DNA of 64,000 nt. Source: Burkholderiales bacterium RIFCSPLOWO2_12_FULL_65_40. GTDB taxonomy: Bacteria > Pseudomonadota > Gammaproteobacteria > Burkholderiales > Burkholderiaceae_C. Each line of letters starts with the position of its first letter. Within the stretch, counting starts at the first letter, position 1. The notes under the pieces are model-generated. The model searched no databases, was not told the DNA's origin, and saw only the letters and a program-made list of their open reading frames with translations. The stretch spans positions 103,834 to 167,833 of the forward strand of contig MESL01000043.1 of the NCBI GenBank assembly GCA_001770955.1. Reading direction: 5' to 3'. The translations under genes were made by a program, and so were the position numbers. Of this stretch, positions 59,712 to 64,000 are shown piece by piece.

Positions 59712-60746
59712 ATGATTCGACGCCGCGACTTGATCCTGTCATCGGCTGCGGCCAGCTTGGCCATGCCCGGCCTCAGCCACGCACAAAGTTCCTCATACAA
59801 GAAGGAATACCGCCTCTCCATGGTTTCCCCGCCGGGGCCGCTTTGGTACAAGATGGCCGACCTGTTCGCCAACACTGTCCGGGAGCGCACGTCCGGCCGC
59901 ATCGCCATCAAGCTGTACCCTGGTTCGAGTCTGGTGCAGGGCCAGCAGGATCGGGAACTCGTGGCGCTGCGGCAAGGGGCGATCGACATCATCGTCGGTA
60001 CCGGCGTGAACTATTCGGGCACCGTCAAGGACATGGCCGCGTTCGCCCTGCCGTTCCTGATGACGAACAGCAAGGAGGTCGATGCGGTCCTGGCGTCCAA
60101 GGCGCTGACCGAGGACTACTACGGCATCGTGCGCAGCAAGGCGGGCATGGAAATCCTGGCGTCCGCGGAGTACGGCTACATCCAGTTGTTCAATTCCAAG
60201 CGCAGGCTGACCAAGGCATCCGACATGACAGGGCTGAAAGTCCGCGTGGTGGGCAGCCCCATGTTCCAGGACGTCATGAACGCCCTGGGTGCCAACCCCA
60301 CCAGCATGCCCTGGGCCGAGGCGCAGGCGGCGCTGGCGTCCGATGCGGTGGACGGCGTGACGCTGACGCAGGAACAGGCGATCGCTGCCAAAGCGGTCAC
60401 GCTGGGGCAGAAGTACGTCACCAAGTGGAATGCATTCACGGAGCTCCTGCACATCAGCATCGCCAATCCCATATGGGCCAGTTGGAGTCCCGAGGATCAG
60501 AAGATCGTCCGCGCAGCTGCGCAGGACACCGCGAAGGAAATCACCCGGCTGACCCGCGCCAATGAACAGGCCGATGAAGAGGCGCTGCGCCGTGCGGGCG
60601 TGGATGTCTACATCCCGACGCCCGCCGAACTCGACGAGTGGCGGATCCTGGTTCGGCGGCCCTACGCCAAGTGGAAGGCGACCATCAATCCGCAACTCGT
60701 AGGCAAGCTCGAAGAAGTCATCGCACAAGCATCCAAAAAGGTATGA
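59712..60746 (+). CDS. dctP: TRAP transporter substrate-binding protein (DctP)
   Basis: A 344-residue periplasmic binding protein. The leader MIRRRDLILSSAAASLAMPG is Tat-like (twin Arg) ending near SHAQ. The DctP core has GRIAIKLYPGSSLVQGQQDR, QGAIDIIVGTGVNYSG, and LKVRVVGSPMFQDVMNALGA with the conserved Arg that usually grips the substrate carboxylate, then SMPWAEAQAALASDAVDG. AAAGGAG precedes the ATG. The bound acid cannot be told from sequence. Confidence 0.95.
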   Translation: MIRRRDLILSSAAASLAMPGLSHAQSSSYKKEYRLSMVSPPGPLWYKMADLFANTVRERTSGRIAIKLYPGSSLVQGQQDRELVALRQGAIDIIVGTGVNYSGTVKDMAAFALPFLMTNSKEVDAVLASKALTEDYYGIVRSKAGMEILASAEYGYIQLFNSKRRLTKASDMTGLKVRVVGSPMFQDVMNALGANPTSMPWAEAQAALASDAVDGVTLTQEQAIAAKAVTLGQKYVTKWNAFTELLHISIANPIWASWSPEDQKIVRAAAQDTAKEITRLTRANEQADEEALRRAGVDVYIPTPAELDEWRILVRRPYAKWKATINPQLVGKLEEVIAQASKKV

Positions 60747-60748
60747 CC

Positions 60749-61996
60749 ATGGAACCTATTTATATCGCGGGCGTTGCCCAGACGGTCTTCTCCAGAAGGC
60801 CAGAAGTCTCCGTAAAGCAATTGACCACCGAGGCGTTGCGGGAGGTGCTGGCCGACGCCGGTGCCGAAATGAAGCACATCGAGGCCGCGTTTTTCTCCAA
60901 TGCCTGTCAGGACGTGGTGGAAGGGCAAGCCAACATCGCGGGCCAGATCGCACTGCGCGCTGCGGGGCTGGACTCGATACCCATCGTCAACATGGAGAAT
61001 GCCTGCGCCTCGGCATCGACGGCGGTCTGGCTGGCGCTTCAATACCTGCGCTCCGGCGCGGGCGACGTGGCACTGGCCATCGGCGTGGAAAAGATGACCT
61101 ACGGCCAGGAGCTGTATGACCAGCGTGTGATGGAAATGTTCAAGGGCGGTATGGATGTGCACGATGTGCCCGCCACCATGCAGCGCATGGACCGACTGGG
61201 GGCGCCGCCCCCGCCCGAAGGGGCGGCGATTGGACACCGGACGGCGTTCATGGACTTGTACGCCACCCTGTGTCGCGCGCATATGCAGCGCTTCGGCTCG
61301 ACCCAGCGGCAGATGGCTGTGATCGCGTCCAAGAACCACGGGCACTCGGTTCACAACCCCCGCGCGCAGTTCCGCAAGCCGTTCACGGTCGAGGAAGTGC
61401 TGGCCGGACGTCCCCTGAGCTATCCCTTGACGGTGCCGATGTGCTCGCCGTTCGCCGATGGCGCGGCGGCGGCCATTCTGTGTACCGAGCGCGGCGCGGC
61501 GCGGCTGGGCCTGAGCGGGCCGCGGATCAAGGTGAGCGCCTACGAACTCGTGTCTGGCAAGGAGCGCGCCTGGGAGGATCTCGAACAACACGCTGCCACC
61601 CGTGCTGCGCGCAAGGCGTACGAGGTGGCTGGGATCGGGCCGCAGGATATCGACGTCGTCGAAGTGCATGACGCCACGGCCTTTGGCGAGTTGTTCATCA
61701 CCGAGCTGCTGGGGCTGTGCCCATTGGGCGAAGGCGGCATCCTGGCTGAATCGGGCGCCACTACCTTGGGTGGCCGGATTCCGATCAATCCTTCGGGCGG
61801 ACTGGAATGCCGGGGGCACCCCATCGGCGCCACCGGTCTGGCCCAGATCTTCGAGCTGACGCAGCAATTGCGCGGGCAGTGCGGCCCCAGGCAGGTGGAA
61901 GGCGCGCGCATTGCACTGCAAGAGAACGGCGGGGGCTTCCTGGGCGTGGAGGAGGGCGTGGCGGTGGCCTCCATTCTGGAACGCGTGGGCAATTGA
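60749..61996 (+). CDS. Thiolase-like protein (SCP2 group, HDAT variant), TRAP operon
   Basis: A 415-residue protein close to the one at 55521-56759. Nucleophile in NMENACASASTAVWLALQYL, histidine in GHPIGATGLAQIFEL, and HDAT in VEVHDATAFGELF in place of HDCF. The start MEPIYIAGVAQTVFSRRPEV at 60749 has AAAAAGG seven bases upstream and follows the dctP stop by two bases. As both TRAP operon and minus-strand operon carry this variant, it may do a special C-C cleavage rather than ordinary thiolysis. Confidence 0.9.
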   Translation: MEPIYIAGVAQTVFSRRPEVSVKQLTTEALREVLADAGAEMKHIEAAFFSNACQDVVEGQANIAGQIALRAAGLDSIPIVNMENACASASTAVWLALQYLRSGAGDVALAIGVEKMTYGQELYDQRVMEMFKGGMDVHDVPATMQRMDRLGAPPPPEGAAIGHRTAFMDLYATLCRAHMQRFGSTQRQMAVIASKNHGHSVHNPRAQFRKPFTVEEVLAGRPLSYPLTVPMCSPFADGAAAAILCTERGAARLGLSGPRIKVSAYELVSGKERAWEDLEQHAATRAARKAYEVAGIGPQDIDVVEVHDATAFGELFITELLGLCPLGEGGILAESGATTLGGRIPINPSGGLECRGHPIGATGLAQIFELTQQLRGQCGPRQVEGARIALQENGGGFLGVEEGVAVASILERVGN

Positions 61997-62011
61997 GAAA
62001 GGACAAGCGTC

Positions 62012-63553
62012 GTGGAAATTTTTGAGTATCTGGACAAGGGCTACCGGTTGCACCCGGAGCGGATTTTTTGCCTGGACGCGCGGGAGAAACTGACTTACGC
62101 GCAAGTCCATGAAAACAGCCACCGGATCGCCAATGTCTTGCGATCGCTGGGTGTGGACGAAGGCACCAAGGTCTCCATCTACGCGCCCAACAGTTGCGCG
62201 GTGCTGGAGTGCATCTATGGCATGAGCCGCGCAGGGGCTGTCTGGGTGCCGCTGAATGCGCGCAATGGCGTGGAGGAAAACATCCACATTCTCGAATCCT
62301 TCGATGTGGACGTGGTCCTCTACGATGCGCGGCTGGCCGACGCGGCGGCAACGTACAAGGAGCGGACCAAACGGTCGATCCGTTTCGTGTCCATCGATGG
62401 CCCTGGCGAAGACTCGCTCAAGAGCCTGTGCAAGACGGCTGCCAGCCAGGCGCCGGCCAGAGAGGCTCGTCCGGATCGCATGGTGTCCATCTTCCCGACC
62501 GGGGGCACCACGGGCAGACCCAAAGGTGTCATGCACTGCAATTTGAACTGGATTGCCCAGGTCGCCAACCTGAGCGCAGCCTTGCCGCCGCAGGGGCAGG
62601 TCGTTCATCTCGTCGTGGCTCCGCTGACGCATGGCGCTGGTGCTCTCTCGGTCATCCTGACCGCGCAGGGTGCGACACACGTCATCCTGGAGGGGTTCGA
62701 CGCCGAGAAAGTCATGCGCAGCATCGAGCAGCATCGGGTCACCCACCTGTTCCTGCCCCCTACGGCGCTGTATGCCTTGCTGGCGCATCCCCATGTGCGC
62801 CAGCACGATTACAGCTCGCTGCAGTATTTTGTGTACGGTGCCGCGCCTTCGGCGCAGGCGAAGATCGCGGAGGCTATTTCCGTCTTCGGGCCGGTCATGA
62901 CCCAGGGATACGGGCAGACCGAAGCGCCGTCCACCTGCACGTTCCTGAAGCCGCAAGACCATCGGCCGGGAGACCCGGCGCTGGACAAGCGCATGCGCAG
63001 TTGCGGGCAGCCGACCATCCTGACGGATTTGCGCATAGTGGGGAGCGATGGTTGCGAAGTCCCGCGCTTGCAGACGGGTGAGATCGAGGTGCGCGGCCCT
63101 TTGGTGATGGTGGGCTACTACAAGAACGCCGCCGCCACGCAGGAAGCGATGCATGGCGATTGGCTGCGCACTGGCGACGTGGGCTATCTGGACGAGGATG
63201 GCTACCTCTACATCGTGGACCGGAGCAAGGACATGATCATCACCGGGGGCTTCAACGTGTACCCCTCTGAGATCGAGTCGGTCGTCTGCGCCCAGCCCGA
63301 AGTCGAGGACTGCGCGGTCATCGGTGTGCCCGACGAAAAATGGGGCGAAGCGATCAAGCTGGTGGTGCAGCCCAAGAGAGGCCAGGCCGTCGATTCGGAT
63401 GCGCTGCTGCGCATCTGCCGCGAACAACTGGGCGGAGTGAAGACGCCCAAGTCGGTGGAGGTCTGGACCGACCTGCCGCGCAGCGCCACCGGCAAGGTAC
63501 TCAAGCGCGAAATCAGGGATAAGTTCTGGCGTAACGCCGAGAGGAGAGTGTGA
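62012..63553 (+). CDS. Acyl-CoA synthetase (AMP-forming ligase)
   Basis: A 513-residue adenylate-forming enzyme starting at GTG. P-loop-like motif IFPTGGTTGRPKG (near 164), VMTQGYGQTEAPS (A5, near 300), WLRTGDVGYLDEDGYLYIVD (A7/A8) and the C-terminal catalytic lysine in SATGKVLKRE. It would activate the acid taken up by the TRAP system to its CoA ester with ATP. Similar to FadD3-like and cyclohexanecarboxylate-type ligases; chain length unknown. It starts 15 bp after the thiolase-like gene. Confidence 0.94.
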   Translation: MEIFEYLDKGYRLHPERIFCLDAREKLTYAQVHENSHRIANVLRSLGVDEGTKVSIYAPNSCAVLECIYGMSRAGAVWVPLNARNGVEENIHILESFDVDVVLYDARLADAAATYKERTKRSIRFVSIDGPGEDSLKSLCKTAASQAPAREARPDRMVSIFPTGGTTGRPKGVMHCNLNWIAQVANLSAALPPQGQVVHLVVAPLTHGAGALSVILTAQGATHVILEGFDAEKVMRSIEQHRVTHLFLPPTALYALLAHPHVRQHDYSSLQYFVYGAAPSAQAKIAEAISVFGPVMTQGYGQTEAPSTCTFLKPQDHRPGDPALDKRMRSCGQPTILTDLRIVGSDGCEVPRLQTGEIEVRGPLVMVGYYKNAAATQEAMHGDWLRTGDVGYLDEDGYLYIVDRSKDMIITGGFNVYPSEIESVVCAQPEVEDCAVIGVPDEKWGEAIKLVVQPKRGQAVDSDALLRICREQLGGVKTPKSVEVWTDLPRSATGKVLKREIRDKFWRNAERRV

Positions 63554-63554
63554 A

Positions 63555-64000
63555 ATGAAGAAACTTGACGGCCTGAAGATCATCGTCAGCGGCGGTGGCA
63601 GCGGTATCGGCCTGGAGATCGCCCGGAACCTGATAGAGCAGGGGGCTCAGGTGTGCATCACCGGGCGCAACGCAGACAAGCTGCGGTCGGCCCAGGAAGT
63701 GCTCGGCCGCGACGGTGCATCGGTCGAGGTGCGCGCCTTCGATGTATCGAACCGGGCGGCCGTACTCTCGGCGGTCACGGAGCTGCACGCTGCCTGGGGA
63801 CGGATTGACGGACTCGTGAACAACGCGGGGGTCTACAAGTCCGCTGCGTTTCTCCAACTCGAACCTGAAGATTTCGAGCGCCTCTTCCAGACCAACGTGA
63901 TGGGCTGCGTGCATCTCATGCAGGCGGTGATTCCGCACATGGTCGCGCAAGGGGCGGGGCGTATCGTCAACATCGCCTCCACTGCGGGGAAGTGGGGCTC
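63555..64000 (+). CDS. Short-chain dehydrogenase, 3' end outside window
   Basis: The first 148 codons of an SDR. Cofactor motif VSGGGSGIGLEIARNLIEQG, then NNAGVYKS (NNAG motif) and RIVNIASTAGKWGS with the catalytic Ser; the YxxxK lies beyond the edge. The ATG overlaps the ligase end region (GAGGAGAGTGTGAAATG) so it belongs to the same operon. Probably oxidises a hydroxyacyl-CoA or alcohol of the same pathway. Confidence 0.93.
   Translation, partial: MKKLDGLKIIVSGGGSGIGLEIARNLIEQGAQVCITGRNADKLRSAQEVLGRDGASVEVRAFDVSNRAAVLSAVTELHAAWGRIDGLVNNAGVYKSAAFLQLEPEDFERLFQTNVMGCVHLMQAVIPHMVAQGAGRIVNIASTAGKWG

Noticed and set aside
60662..63583. A 973-codon open frame on the minus strand opposite the thiolase-like and ligase genes
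   Set aside because: It lies antisense to two well-supported enzymes with intact motifs, and its translation is His/Arg/Gly-rich with no known fold. Long antisense frames are common in high-GC DNA.
1..64000. CRISPR arrays, tRNA and rRNA genes
   Set aside because: No regularly spaced repeats and no cloverleaf or rRNA-like stretch was found while reading both strands; a tRNA scan would be needed to exclude a divergent tRNA at the element edges.

Overview
The window reads as a high-GC betaproteobacterial chromosome, most likely Comamonadaceae. The reasons are the spoT-rpoZ-gmk core cluster, the split three-gene pntAA/pntAB/pntB transhydrogenase, the style of the IS3 elements and the catabolic gene content. 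No rRNA, tRNA or CRISPR array was seen.

Layout. (1) Positions 1-3072, minus strand: core genes gmk, rpoZ and the 5' part of a relA/spoT gene. (2) About 3.1-41.5 kb: an integrated conjugative element or element remnant. It holds a near-complete F-type (MPF-F) type IV secretion system, a TraD coupling protein and a MobH-type TraI relaxase. Apart from a few interposed small genes, all lie on the minus strand, reading from 33.15 kb down to 5.48 kb. The block is headed by an FlhD/FlhC-like activator pair that diverges from a CI/LexA-like repressor, an arrangement of parts reminiscent of the SetCD/SetR circuit of SXT/R391. Accessory genes follow (DUF932, P4-type primase, GHKL ATPase, several small unknowns, a DUF1845-like protein, AlpA). 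No integrase is visible. A decayed second copy of part of traG lies at the left edge. (3) 42.0-47.6 kb: the transhydrogenase operon. Its first gene, pntA, is split after codon 13 by an IS3-family element that is itself split by a second IS3-family element; both have clear terminal inverted repeats and 3-bp target duplications. (4) 47.6-64.0 kb: CoA-thioester catabolism. A plus-strand set (SCP2-type thiolase, MaoC hydratase, MFE2-type dehydrogenase, heteromeric acyl-CoA dehydrogenase pair) runs directly on from pntB. A convergent minus-strand set (thiolase-like, HSD10-like dehydrogenase, acyl-CoA dehydrogenase, enoyl-CoA hydratase) follows, then a TetR-family regulator. Last is a plus-strand operon with a TRAP transporter (DctQ, DctM, DctP), a thiolase-like protein, an acyl-CoA ligase and a truncated SDR.

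How it fits together. The TRAP system would import a carboxylic acid, the ligase would make its CoA ester, and two complete sets of beta-oxidation enzymes plus a third thiolase-like protein would shorten it. A 14-bp palindrome (TTACTYTARAGTAA), each time with a degenerate partner 20 bp downstream, precedes both pntA and the minus-strand thiolase operon. This suggests that transhydrogenase and catabolic genes form one regulon. The substrate cannot be told from sequence; a cyclic, branched or isoprenoid-type acid is a reasonable guess.
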